A DNA stretch of 46,959 bases from a virus. The stretch is taken from positions 1-46,959 of IMG/VR virus record IMGVR_UViG_3300025132_000065; one strand, written 5' to 3'. The notes under the pieces were generated by a model. It was not told the origin of the DNA. It saw only the letters and a program-made list of their open reading frames with translations, and did no database searches. This document shows positions 31,853-38,103 of this stretch, piece by piece. How positions within the stretch are numbered: the first letter of the stretch is position 1; each line of letters starts with the position of its first letter. The position numbers and the translations under genes are program-made.

Positions 31853-31925
31853 TCTCAGATGCCTGTTTGCCCCGCTAAATTCAAATCTCTATTGGAACTT
31901 TAAATCTCAGATGCCTGTTTGCCCC
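31853..31925. repeat. Two perfect 21-bp direct repeats, 52 bp apart
   Basis: TCTCAGATGCCTGTTTGCCCC occurs at 31853-31873 and exactly again at 31905-31925, with 31 bases between them that are unlike either copy. It lies in the 406-base gap (31623-32028) between two leftward operons, upstream of the promoter. Candidate operator or iteron pair. No third copy seen. Confidence 0.85.
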
Positions 31926-31976
31926 CCTCCAAAACCAATGCGAGCGATAGCGAGCGTAGATTTTGTGCATTAGTAT

Positions 31977-32011
31977 AAAAAAACCTACTAAGAAATTAAT
32001 CTTAGTAGGTT
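31977..32011 (-). terminator. Rho-independent terminator after the GP88-like gene
   Basis: On the minus strand an 11-bp perfect stem (AACCTACTAAG 31982-31992 with CTTAGTAGGTT 32001-32011), an 8-base loop, and a T-run of seven that begins in the last stem bases and ends at 31977. It lies 18 bases after the stop of the leftward 32029-32724 gene and closes the 36.3-32.0 kb operon. Confidence 0.88.
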
Positions 32012-32028
32012 CTGTAATATTGTATTGG

Positions 32029-32724
32029 TTATATGTTGACTGTGAATCCTGATTCATCTTTGATAGCGTCTCCTTTTGCTTTTAGTGCTACTACTCTGTT
32101 TGGTTTATCTAGGAATCTTAGGTCATGTTGATCACCGTTGATTGTTATCATGTCTTCCCATCCTCCTCCTCCGTTTTCTTGTAGGTCTTTGTTGAATACG
32201 ACTGCTACATTTACACCTAAGTTTACCATACTTTGTATGAAACTTATTTTGTGATTCTCGGATCTTGAGAATGTTAAGTGGTAGTTGTCAGGTAGTTCTT
32301 TGTTAGCAAACTTTATTGCTCTCACATGGTTTTTTGTGTAGTCATAGAACTGTACATCTGGATTGTTTTCTATGATTCCATATCTTTCCCATGAGATGTC
32401 GCTTGTTAGGTTTAGTCTGAAACATGGTTGAAGACCTTCTTTATCAGCCATGCGTTTAGCTGAGTATATATCTTTTTGTAAGAAGTGTAGGAAGTTTGCT
32501 CTACCTTCTTTGAACATGATAGTTTTTTTGATTCGTGCATCTTGTACCATATTCATACGTCCTCTTCCTGAAGTATTTAGACAGGCTTTTATACATCCTT
32601 TACTTGCGAATCCACATACATTGTAGCCTGATAATTTGTGTGGTGCTAAGTGTAATCCGAATGTCATCCATCCGAATTGTTTGCTTTTGTCTATTTTTGC
32701 GTTGTTGATTGTGAGTAATCTCAT
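32029..32724 (-). CDS. GP88-like phage protein (Cys-rich)
   Basis: 231 residues from ATG 32724. The cysteine cluster CGFASKGCIKACLNTSGRG (C-x6-C-x3-C) followed by a helical part and FRLNLTSDISWERYGI is typical of the phage 'gene product 88' family, as I recall it (found in mycobacteriophages and many others). Biochemical role is unknown; the cysteines suggest metal or iron-sulphur binding. A GTG start at 32745 would place the start inside the leader hairpin, so the ATG is preferred. The gene ends at a strong terminator. Confidence 0.75.
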   Translation of the reverse strand: MRLLTINNAKIDKSKQFGWMTFGLHLAPHKLSGYNVCGFASKGCIKACLNTSGRGRMNMVQDARIKKTIMFKEGRANFLHFLQKDIYSAKRMADKEGLQPCFRLNLTSDISWERYGIIENNPDVQFYDYTKNHVRAIKFANKELPDNYHLTFSRSENHKISFIQSMVNLGVNVAVVFNKDLQENGGGGWEDMITINGDQHDLRFLDKPNRVVALKAKGDAIKDESGFTVNI

Positions 32725-32732
32725 TTTGAAAT

Positions 32733-32749
32733 GGGGGACTTTCACCCCC
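32733..32749 (-). promoter_or_regulatory. G5/C5 hairpin just before the GP88-like gene
   Basis: On the minus strand GGGGG TGAAAGT CCCCC (32749-32733), only eight bases before the ATG at 32724. The similar GC hairpin at 33091-33110 precedes the next gene upstream. Such hairpins in short gaps can stabilise or process the operon mRNA or tune translation. Confidence 0.55.
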
Positions 32750-32755
32750 TAAGTA

Positions 32756-33070
32756 TTAGTCTTGTATTAGGTATTCTAGTTTGTATCCATTAGCATCTGC
32801 TTCTTCGTCTCCGATTTCTGCAAATGTTTTGAATGAGTAACCATCTTCGATGAATTCTTCCCAATCTTCTGGGTAGTCTCGCATTACTTCTTTTAGTGAC
32901 TCATAGTGTGACCAGTAGACTATACTGTCATGTAGGTCTACAGGTCTTCCTTCATGTCTTTCCCATTCTGCTTGGAATAGATATAGTAGTGCATACTCTT
33001 TCCAATCTTTGGCTATATGCCATTCTTTTACTATTTTGTATGCGTCTTGTGGTGATATGTTAGTTAACAT
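32756..33070 (-). CDS. Small acidic phage protein, unknown function
   Basis: 104 residues with DAYKIVKEWHIAKDWKEYAL and ESLKEVMRDYPEDWEEFIED, acidic and aromatic-rich. A helical fold is likely. Leader carries a GNRA-capped hairpin (33091-33110). No family recognised. Confidence 0.72.
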   Translation of the reverse strand: MLTNISPQDAYKIVKEWHIAKDWKEYALLYLFQAEWERHEGRPVDLHDSIVYWSHYESLKEVMRDYPEDWEEFIEDGYSFKTFAEIGDEEADANGYKLEYLIQD

Positions 33071-33090
33071 AGTTTTTATATTTAGAATGT

Positions 33091-33110
33091 GGGGGGAGTT
33101 GCCTCCCCCC
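33091..33110 (-). promoter_or_regulatory. 8-bp GC hairpin with a GCAA tetraloop
   Basis: On the minus strand GGGGGGAG GCAA CTCCCCCC. GCAA is a GNRA tetraloop, so as RNA this is extremely stable. No T-run follows, so it is unlikely to end transcription efficiently. It separates the membrane peptide gene from the 104-residue gene. Confidence 0.72.
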
Positions 33111-33117
33111 TTGGTTG

Positions 33118-33195
33118 TTATTCTGATTCAATTATTATGAATGCAATACATACTATTACTAGCCACATGAGTGACCATACTATGACTGCACCCAT
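33118..33195 (-). CDS. 25-residue single-span membrane peptide
   Basis: The ATG at 33195 shares one base with the DUF932 stop (TAATG), so coupled translation is likely. The peptide starts MGAVIVWSLMWLVIVCIAFI: nearly the whole length is one transmembrane helix, with an ESE end. It is too short for usual gene calling. A similar micropeptide is coupled to the gene ending at 29914. Confidence 0.6.
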   Translation of the reverse strand: MGAVIVWSLMWLVIVCIAFIIIESE

Positions 33196-34361
33196 TATGC
33201 TTTGATCATCTTAGGGTTGAAGTATGTTGCAGGAAGTGTTTCATGCTTAGTTGATAATAGGTTGTGTCCTATCTGTGCATGATAGTCTAGTTCTCTGTCA
33301 TCAACTACTTGTGACAGCCACTTTGCGAATCCTGCTTTTGCATCTGCACCAGCTCCGAATTCACTTGATGTGTACTTCTTCCATGATCTAGATTCTGTAC
33401 CATCATCATGTCCTGTACCTTCTCCACTTGTGTAGTATTGAGTAACTGCATTGAAGAGATCGTATAGTGTTTCTCCTTTGTTACCGATACCATTTTCGTG
33501 TAGATATGCTACGTCTACAATTTGATTGAAGGCTCTAGTAGACATGATTGTGTCAGCACTTACTTTGATACCTTTGTATGCTGATATTAGTGCTTCAGCT
33601 TTTTTGTTATCGCATGCTACTTCAGCGAACTTATTCATCATATGGACGAATTGATCTCTACCTTTGTAGATGTTAGCAATGGTACGTCCTGCTTCATCAA
33701 GTCTAAGATCTGCATTAGCAGTTTTCTTTATCTTGATTGACAAGTCACCTTGATCTGATAGTGCATACTTGAATGTATTTGCACATACAACTCTTGTGTT
33801 TGAATCAAACATTGTCATTGCATATGAACCATCGTGTGACTGTAGTAGGTTTAGATAGAACTGGAAGATATCTCCATTGATCAATCGGTCTGCATCATCT
33901 GCAATTTCTATTGATGAGAAGAATAGTTTTGCGTTCTTTAGTGTACCTAATGTTTGTATACTGTAATCGATACCTTCATCATCTAGTGAGTTGCATACTG
34001 CTTGCACTAGCTTTTGGTTAGGTATTGATTTGTATCGTGTTGATGGTACTCCAAGTCCGTATCGGATGCCTTCAAATTCTCTGGTGAGTATCTTGTTTTC
34101 AGGACACTCTGACCATGTATTGATAAGCTCCATGATGGAGGAATGTGGGAGTCCACCTTGTCTTGCTGAGATGTCTAAGATTTCTTTTCTTAGATCTGGG
34201 TTTACATCTGCATATGCAGTACCTTCATCTATGTTGAAGTATACATTGCGGTGATCACTATCAATGATTTCTTTTGATAGTTCTGGCTTTATGACTTGTA
34301 GGTCATGCCATTCTTTTTTAGTGGATATTACTGTATCAGTATGTTCGATTTGATGTGACAT
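33195..34361 (-). CDS. DUF932-family protein
   Basis: 388 residues. The region with FDSNTRVVCANTFKYAL matches the R.VCANT core of DUF932 proteins (phage/plasmid-like), together with GIRYGLGVPSTRYKSIPNQ near the N-terminus and KAGFAKWLSQ near the end. DUF932 proteins are common on plasmids and phages. Some act against host defences or in replication control, but the function is not settled. It lies in a dense leftward operon. The leader holds an 8-bp hairpin (34401-34423). Confidence 0.82.
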   Translation of the reverse strand: MSHQIEHTDTVISTKKEWHDLQVIKPELSKEIIDSDHRNVYFNIDEGTAYADVNPDLRKEILDISARQGGLPHSSIMELINTWSECPENKILTREFEGIRYGLGVPSTRYKSIPNQKLVQAVCNSLDDEGIDYSIQTLGTLKNAKLFFSSIEIADDADRLINGDIFQFYLNLLQSHDGSYAMTMFDSNTRVVCANTFKYALSDQGDLSIKIKKTANADLRLDEAGRTIANIYKGRDQFVHMMNKFAEVACDNKKAEALISAYKGIKVSADTIMSTRAFNQIVDVAYLHENGIGNKGETLYDLFNAVTQYYTSGEGTGHDDGTESRSWKKYTSSEFGAGADAKAGFAKWLSQVVDDRELDYHAQIGHNLLSTKHETLPATYFNPKMIKA

Positions 34362-34400
34362 AGTATTTATTTTTTTATTTTGTATTTATATGTTGTTGAT

Positions 34401-34423
34401 TATGATGAAGTTGTATCATCATA
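34401..34423 (-). promoter_or_regulatory. Perfect 8-bp hairpin before the DUF932 gene
   Basis: TATGATGA 34401-34408 pairs with TCATCATA 34416-34423, loop of seven. It follows the stop of the 189-residue gene and has no T-run on the minus strand just after it. It may be a weak terminator or a leader structure. Confidence 0.45.
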
Positions 34424-34431
34424 AAATTGTA

Positions 34432-35001
34432 TTAGTATTCTCTTGCAAGTTCTTGTAGTAGATCAGCGACTCTGCTTGATGTTTTCTTTAGCTTTTCAGT
34501 AGATAGCTTTACTTCTTCATACATTAGATCTTTTAGTTCTAGTATGTTTGAATCAATTCTATTGAGTTCTTCTTGCATTGATTCTTGATCTGTTTCTGGC
34601 ATGCGTTCATATACTAGCTCAGCTATGTCAGATGTATCAAAGTGTTCTGCAATTTCGCTTGGTGAGAATTGATCAGCTACTTGATATGATAGATCGTTAA
34701 GGTCTATTTTGTTTGCGAGACTTTCATGATCAACTTCGTACGCAAGTTGATCGTAGTTGATACCATCTGCAATGGTTTCAAGTGCTGAGTCATTGTCTAG
34801 TATGTTGTCTGCAACTATTTGAACAGTTGTTTCACAGAAGTCTTTGTCTTCTGATATTTCATCTGTGACATCTTTTATGATGTCTTGTTTCATAATAAGT
34901 TCTTTTGTAATATTTTTTACAGTGATGTTTGCTCTGTTGATGATTGCATCAAGGAGTTTGTTTTTGATTGCTCTGAATAGAGCTATTAGTTTATTTTTCA
35001 T
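34432..35001 (-). CDS. Helical repeat-like protein, unknown function
   Basis: 189 residues, very acidic in the middle, with repeating short units of the form '..YEVDHESLANKIDLNDLSYQVADQFSPSEIAEHFDTSDIAELV' type (about 85-130; pieces: YEVDHESLANKI, DLNDLSYQVADQF, FDTSDIAELVYERM). N-terminus basic (MKNKLIALFRAIKNKLLDA), C-terminus a coiled coil. No known family. The repeats look like a register of amphipathic helices. Confidence 0.7.
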   Translation of the reverse strand: MKNKLIALFRAIKNKLLDAIINRANITVKNITKELIMKQDIIKDVTDEISEDKDFCETTVQIVADNILDNDSALETIADGINYDQLAYEVDHESLANKIDLNDLSYQVADQFSPSEIAEHFDTSDIAELVYERMPETDQESMQEELNRIDSNILELKDLMYEEVKLSTEKLKKTSSRVADLLQELAREY

Positions 35002-35019
35002 AGTTGTTCTTTGTTGAAA

Positions 35020-35340
35020 TTAATCTTCGTTAAGTGGATCGAGTTTGAATTTTTTAGCTACTTCTTTTTTGAGTAGTGGACTGAAGTAATGTGAACCTTC
35101 GTTGCTGAAGCGGATACCTACGTCAATGGTGTGTTGGTAGTTTGGATTATAGAATCTGTATGCATCTACTTCTTTACCAAATTGTGTGTAGTGTTTTAGA
35201 TACTTTTCTATAGCGTCTTCTGTTAACCTCCTTTCTGGTTTGAGGTGCATGTTTGATTGGTACGCTAATGCTTTTATAAGTTCATAAAAGTCAATGGGTA
35301 CTGCATGTGGGTAGTGTTCTGTTGTCCAGTATGTTTTCAT
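35020..35340 (-). CDS. Small protein, unknown function
   Basis: 106 residues starting MKTYWTTEHYPHAVPIDFYE, with TEDAIEKYLKHYTQFGKEVD in the middle and SHYFSPLLKKEVAKKFK at the end. Start overlaps the next upstream gene by four bases. No motif recognised. Confidence 0.68.
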   Translation of the reverse strand: MKTYWTTEHYPHAVPIDFYELIKALAYQSNMHLKPERRLTEDAIEKYLKHYTQFGKEVDAYRFYNPNYQHTIDVGIRFSNEGSHYFSPLLKKEVAKKFKLDPLNED

Positions 35341-35654
35341 ATTAAGTTGATAGTGTCAGGATTGTTTTTTAGGATGTGTTTGATGTGTTCTGCTATGTAT
35401 ACACCGAAGTCATCGATGTTATTGAGATGTACATTTCTTTGATTGTGTGCCATTGCGAATGCATTGGTATCCATTAGAGCATCTTTGATGGGGTCATCAT
35501 CTTGTGGATAGTAGTCCCTACCATGAAATGTAGATGCTTTGATTTTTTCTTTTAGTGCTTCGATAGATACTGCTATCTCGTAGTATTCACGTAGGAGTAC
35601 TTGATCTGAAGTACCGTTGGGATGTATTGTTGGTAGTATTGTGTCGTTAGTCAT
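35337..35654 (-). CDS. Small protein, unknown function
   Basis: 105 residues. A helical segment LLREYYEIAVSIEALKEKIK, then a loop with DYYPQDDDPIKDALMDTNAF and a C-terminal helix. No catalytic motif that I can defend. Overlaps neighbours by four and eight bases. Confidence 0.68.
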   Translation of the reverse strand: MTNDTILPTIHPNGTSDQVLLREYYEIAVSIEALKEKIKASTFHGRDYYPQDDDPIKDALMDTNAFAMAHNQRNVHLNNIDDFGVYIAEHIKHILKNNPDTINLI

Positions 35655-35835
35655 TTTTTTTTGTCTCAGATGCTAATTGATTGTAGACTTTGGCGTAGTG
35701 CTTCCTGAGTCTTGTGTATTTTGATTTCTCTTGCTTATATTTGAGGCGATTTGTAATCGCCTCAGTAATTGCAATGGCAGTGGTAACTAGGATTAGTAAC
35801 GTGACTATGTCGTGTGTGTCTAGGTGGATGTTCAT
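35647..35835 (-). CDS. Small membrane-anchored protein
   Basis: 62 residues. A transmembrane segment at about 10-27 (IVTLLILVTTAIAITEAI) is followed by a basic helix (NRLKYKQEKSKYTRLRKHYA). Layout like the 30481-30678 gene. Leader carries the 11-bp hairpin at 35863-35890. Confidence 0.68.
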   Translation of the reverse strand: MNIHLDTHDIVTLLILVTTAIAITEAITNRLKYKQEKSKYTRLRKHYAKVYNQLASETKKND

Positions 35836-35862
35836 AAGTTATTGATTTTGAATTTAAGTTGT

Positions 35863-35890
35863 GGGAGCCACTGGATTGCCAGTGACTCCC
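35863..35890 (-). promoter_or_regulatory. Hairpin between two leftward genes
   Basis: GGGAG 35863-35867 with CTCCC 35886-35890 and CACTGG 35869-35874 with CCAGTG 35879-35884, one C/A mismatch and a 4-base loop. It sits in a 63-base gap with no T-run. RNA processing or stability element is more likely than a terminator. Confidence 0.6.
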
Positions 35891-35898
35891 GATTAATA

Positions 35899-36276
35899 TT
35901 AGCTGTTGACTCCAATGTATTTGGAGATGTCTGTCCCTTCAGGTAGCTTTTCTGAAGTATTGGTTTCCTTGAGTTCTGTGAGGTTGCCACAGAATGGAAG
36001 CAGATTATCATCCTTTTTCCTTTGATCTGCTTCTGCCTTTGTGATGTTGGGCAGGAGGCTGTGTGTTGACGACCTTCTGACTTGAGGATCATTACAGGGT
36101 GTGTATATCATTTTGAGCTTTACGGCTACTCGCTCCTGCCCCTGCTTGTCGGTGTATTTCTCAATTACGACTTTGTCGGCTGGGTATTTCGTGATGTCAA
36201 TTTCAACGTAGCCTCTGGTTGAACTGTAGTTGAACTTTGAGTTATCAGTGTCGTATGTTTCTCTTGTATCTTGCAT
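35899..36276 (-). CDS. First gene of the leftward operon, unknown function
   Basis: 125 residues. N-terminal half has beta strands (GYVEIDITKYPADKVVIEKY, ERVAVKLKMIYTPC). The C-terminal half is lysine/glutamate-rich with KAEADQRKKDDNLLPFCGNL. Possibly a small nucleic-acid-binding or structural domain, but no family is recognised. The palindrome-rich interval begins just upstream; promoters for this operon should be in it, but none is clear. Confidence 0.66.
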   Translation of the reverse strand: MQDTRETYDTDNSKFNYSSTRGYVEIDITKYPADKVVIEKYTDKQGQERVAVKLKMIYTPCNDPQVRRSSTHSLLPNITKAEADQRKKDDNLLPFCGNLTELKETNTSEKLPEGTDISKYIGVNS

Positions 36277-36313
36277 ATTATTTATTAGTTAAGTTTTTAT
36301 GAATACCAAATCC

Positions 36314-36336
36314 AAGGATAAGATATACTTATCCTT
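36314..36336. repeat. Perfect 9-bp hairpin AAGGATAAG / CTTATCCTT
   Basis: Arms 36314-36322 and 36328-36336, loop of five. It lies 38 bases before the first leftward gene and may be a leader hairpin for that transcript. Confidence 0.7.
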
Positions 36337-36348
36337 CTGCGAGCGATC

Positions 36349-36414
36349 TGGTTTGTCAGTGGGATGGAGGCGGGGGAAAGGCGGGGGAAGGGGTGGTGAA
36401 GGCTTGACAAACCA
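36349..36414. repeat. 10-bp inverted repeat enclosing a G-quadruplex-prone tract
   Basis: TGGTTTGTCA 36349-36358 pairs with TGACAAACCA 36405-36414. Between them 36361-36393 has four G-runs (GGG, GGGGG, GGGGG, GGGG) with loops of eight, six and two bases, including tandem AGGCGGGGGAA (36368-36378 and 36379-36389). Such a G-rich block stands out in an AT-rich genome. Confidence 0.8.
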
Positions 36415-36464
36415 AGGTTGGTGGATGAAGCTCGCCTGAATCCACTTCAATATAAAGGAGCGTA

Positions 36465-36615
36465 GTGTTCTGTTAGAATCGATGTATAAAACAGTGAAGA
36501 CTGTGAGCGAAAATCAAATTGGGCAGGGCTTTATAAGCGGACCCAGACCAATTTGATTTTTGTGAGCCAAGCTATCTTAACGGGTCGCTTTTATGCAACT
36601 ATTCTAACAGAACAC
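36465..36615. ncRNA. Long structured element closed by a 15-bp perfect stem
   Basis: GTGTTCTGTTAGAAT 36465-36479 pairs perfectly with 36601-36615. Inside are ACAGT/ACTGT (36491-36495 with 36500-36504) and a 13-bp perfect stem, AAAATCAAATTGG 36510-36522 with 36548-36560, which G-U pairs could extend outward by three. The pattern of one closing stem and inner hairpins is like a folded RNA or a cruciform DNA. Strand of transcription is unknown. Confidence 0.6.
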
Positions 36616-36623
36616 GCAGCGAC

Positions 36624-36692
36624 CAAGATGCGAGCGAGTATCTTGTCCCAACGTGGAATAACAATAGCCCATAGGCGCAGGGAGCACCGCCT
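36624..36692. repeat. Two short hairpins after the 15-bp structure
   Basis: CAAGAT 36624-36629 with ATCTTG 36640-36645 (loop ten), and AGGCG 36673-36677 with CGCCT 36688-36692 (loop ten). Each is modest alone; the clustering with the other palindromes is what matters. Confidence 0.5.
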
Positions 36693-36789
36693 GTACGAAT
36701 TACAAGTGATGTTTAAAATAGTTAGTACACTAGAGCTAGAGTGATGTAACCAATACCATTAAATACAGGGCAGGTGGTGCGTGTAGTTC

Positions 36790-36838
36790 TTCGAGCACTA
36801 GAGTGATGCCTAAGTTATTGCACGTTGTAGTGCTCGAA
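36790..36838. repeat. Perfect 11-bp inverted repeat
   Basis: TTCGAGCACTA 36790-36800 pairs exactly with TAGTGCTCGAA 36828-36838, loop 27 bases. The left arm runs into CTAGAGTGATG, also present 62 bases earlier at 36736-36746. Confidence 0.75.
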
Positions 36839-36877
36839 AGTTCTAGCGTGTGGATTCATGCATTATGTATAAGGAGT

Positions 36878-36965
36878 CCTGATTCATTAGTTATCAATCA
36901 TGGTACAGGAATCAGGGTTCAATGCAATGCGGGCAACATGAATCATTAATCATGAATCAGGATTC
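36878..36965. repeat. Cluster of GATTC/GAATC palindromes with the GGTACAGGAATCA motif
   Basis: CCTGATTC 36878-36885 pairs with GAATCAGG 36909-36916; GAATCAGGATTC at 36954-36965 is an imperfect palindrome; ATGAATCA recurs between. GGTACAGGAATCA lies at 36902-36914. Related short sequences occur at 28.1, 31.8 and 38.1 kb. Confidence 0.6.
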
Positions 36966-37159
36966 CGTAGCCGTGCAAAAGGGGCGTATGGTTCATGGAT
37001 CACGTGCCGTGTATCGCTTGCGTTGTGTTGTATTGGTTATGCCTAGAATGTATCGGATACGCTACGGGTGGGTGGTGCGTTTTTTGTGGGTCTTATACTT
37101 TATATATGAGGGCTTTGAGAAAAAATTTGACTTATTTTTGCCCGCTCATATTAGTAAAT

Positions 37160-37408
37160 ATGGCAGATCTTAAAAAACAAGAATATTACAAAAACAACAA
37201 GAAAAAAAGGCTAGAGTACCAACGTAAGTACTACGAAATGAACAAAACTAGTATCGCTGAAAAACGAGAAAGGGAGAAGGCTGAAGACCCAAAGTGGAGA
37301 GAAAAACAGAGGGCTTATAATCGAGCTTACTACCTACAGAACAAAGAGCGTATAATGGAGCAAAGAAGGCTCAAGAAACAGGGTACAGAAAACCGCTCAC
37401 AAGAATAA
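37160..37408 (+). CDS. Small highly basic protein, unknown function
   Basis: 82 residues from ATG 37160. Two similar stretches, EYYKNNKKKRLEYQRKYYEM and then QRAYNRAYYLQNKERIMEQR, form a charged helix rich in K, R, Y and N. This 'YY..NKE.I..+R' pattern occurs in N-terminal parts of some phage HNH or GIY-YIG nucleases, but no nuclease follows here. DNA binding is likely. The open frame extends upstream into the palindromic interval, where it looks non-coding. Confidence 0.62.
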   Translation: MADLKKQEYYKNNKKKRLEYQRKYYEMNKTSIAEKREREKAEDPKWREKQRAYNRAYYLQNKERIMEQRRLKKQGTENRSQE

Positions 37409-37441
37409 GCGGGTATTTGCCAAAGAAGCGGGAACAAAGAA

Positions 37442-37471
37442 TTGACCATATGGATTTTAAGCGTCTATATT
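37442..37471 (+). promoter_or_regulatory. Possible promoter for the portal-side operon
   Basis: TTGACC 37442-37447, 18-base spacer, TATATT 37466-37471. It lies in a 230-base gap upstream of the 37639 gene, and the transcript would carry the 16-bp hairpin (37507-37563) in its leader. Match is moderate. Confidence 0.4.
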
Positions 37472-37506
37472 ATTTCCCAAAACTTTTTCTAATAAATATG
37501 AAAATG

Positions 37507-37563
37507 TCTAATACAGTTTGTAATGTATGTATATACAATGTAAAGGCTACAAACTGTATTAGA
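37507..37563 (+). repeat. Perfect 16-bp inverted repeat
   Basis: TCTAATACAGTTTGTA 37507-37522 is an exact complement of TACAAACTGTATTAGA 37548-37563, with a 25-base spacer that itself contains the palindrome GTATATAC. It lies between two rightward genes. No T-run follows directly. It could be an operator bound by a dimer, a leader hairpin or a terminator for the upstream gene. Confidence 0.82.
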
Positions 37564-37638
37564 AGAAAATAACATTATCTATATTAATATATGTAATATG
37601 TATTGATTCAATTTCTTTTCTGTGCTACCTCTTTTGTT

Positions 37639-38103
37639 ATGGAAAATCTATTAGAAAAAACTGAAAGAAGACCTATTCCCAAAACAAACTATGAAATAGA
37701 CCAACATGGGTTTATTTACAACAAAGGTAGGCGTTTAAGATCTCAGTACCAAAACGGAAGGTGGTACAGCAGGATATACAGAAAGTCAGGCAAGCTTGTT
37801 ACGGTAGACACCGAAAGACTAGCTGAATTGATTTTCAGCGACGAGAACCCCCCAGAATTGACGAGAACCATGATTGAGGATCAGATGAAGGCTCGACAGG
37901 TTCCAGAGTATCCTCGCTACTCTGTGACTGAATATGGGGCAATCTACTGCATGGTCCCTCCCAAGAGGGGTCCAAACTCAGGGAAGATGTATCTTGTCAG
38001 CGAAAAAACAAATACAGCGGGTAAGCAATACGTAGCCCTGTACGACTACGAAGGATGCCGTCGTTATGTACAAGTTCAACATATCGTGGACTCTGTATGG
38101 TGA
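37639..38103 (+). CDS. Protein with two NUMOD4-like modules and no nuclease
   Basis: 154 residues from ATG 37639. Two similar halves: NYEIDQHGFIYNKGRRLRS then RLAELIF, and RYSVTEYGAIYCMVPP then VQHIVDSVW. The 'Y.I...G.IY.......G.....L.....' pattern is that of NUMOD4-like modules, which help homing endonucleases bind DNA. No HNH or GIY-YIG core is present, so this may be a remnant or a DNA-binding regulator made from such modules. An in-frame start at 37603 would add 12 hydrophobic residues. The stop lies in an inverted repeat. Confidence 0.66.
   Translation: MENLLEKTERRPIPKTNYEIDQHGFIYNKGRRLRSQYQNGRWYSRIYRKSGKLVTVDTERLAELIFSDENPPELTRTMIEDQMKARQVPEYPRYSVTEYGAIYCMVPPKRGPNSGKMYLVSEKTNTAGKQYVALYDYEGCRRYVQVQHIVDSVW

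Larger units (their letters stand above)
36277..37159. other. 883-bp non-coding, palindrome-rich interval
   Basis: No credible gene on either strand. The interval separates the leftward accessory operon from the rightward structural block. It holds at least six strong inverted repeats, a G-rich tract with two tandem AGGCGGGGGAA units, a repeated CTAGAGTGATG (36736-36746 and 36798-36808), TGCGAGCGA twice (36338, 36629), and the GGTACAGGAATCA motif (36902). GC content is higher than in the flanking genes. Candidate replication origin, packaging site or cluster of structured RNAs. Confidence 0.7.

Noticed and set aside
31853-31925. CRISPR mini-array (21-bp repeats with a 31-bp spacer)
   Set aside because: Only two repeats, no palindromic repeat ends, no leader and no cas genes apart from a Cas4-like phage nuclease typical of recombination modules.
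35832-36092. 86-residue leftward open frame
   Set aside because: It lies out of frame over the 35899-36276 gene and the hairpin, and its composition (many S, Q, R) looks like a shadow.
36465-36615. Retron or diversity-generating element
   Set aside because: No reverse transcriptase gene in the window and no template/variable repeat pair.
36878-36965. tRNA gene suggested by GGGTTCAATGC
   Set aside because: No acceptor, D or anticodon arms can be folded around it; no other tRNA-like pattern was found in the window.
36553-37159. Short open frames on the plus strand (36553-36744, 36922-37173, and the upstream part of the 36995-37408 frame)
   Set aside because: They run through palindromes, have coding content unlike the phage's genes, lack ribosome sites and end out of register with neighbours.
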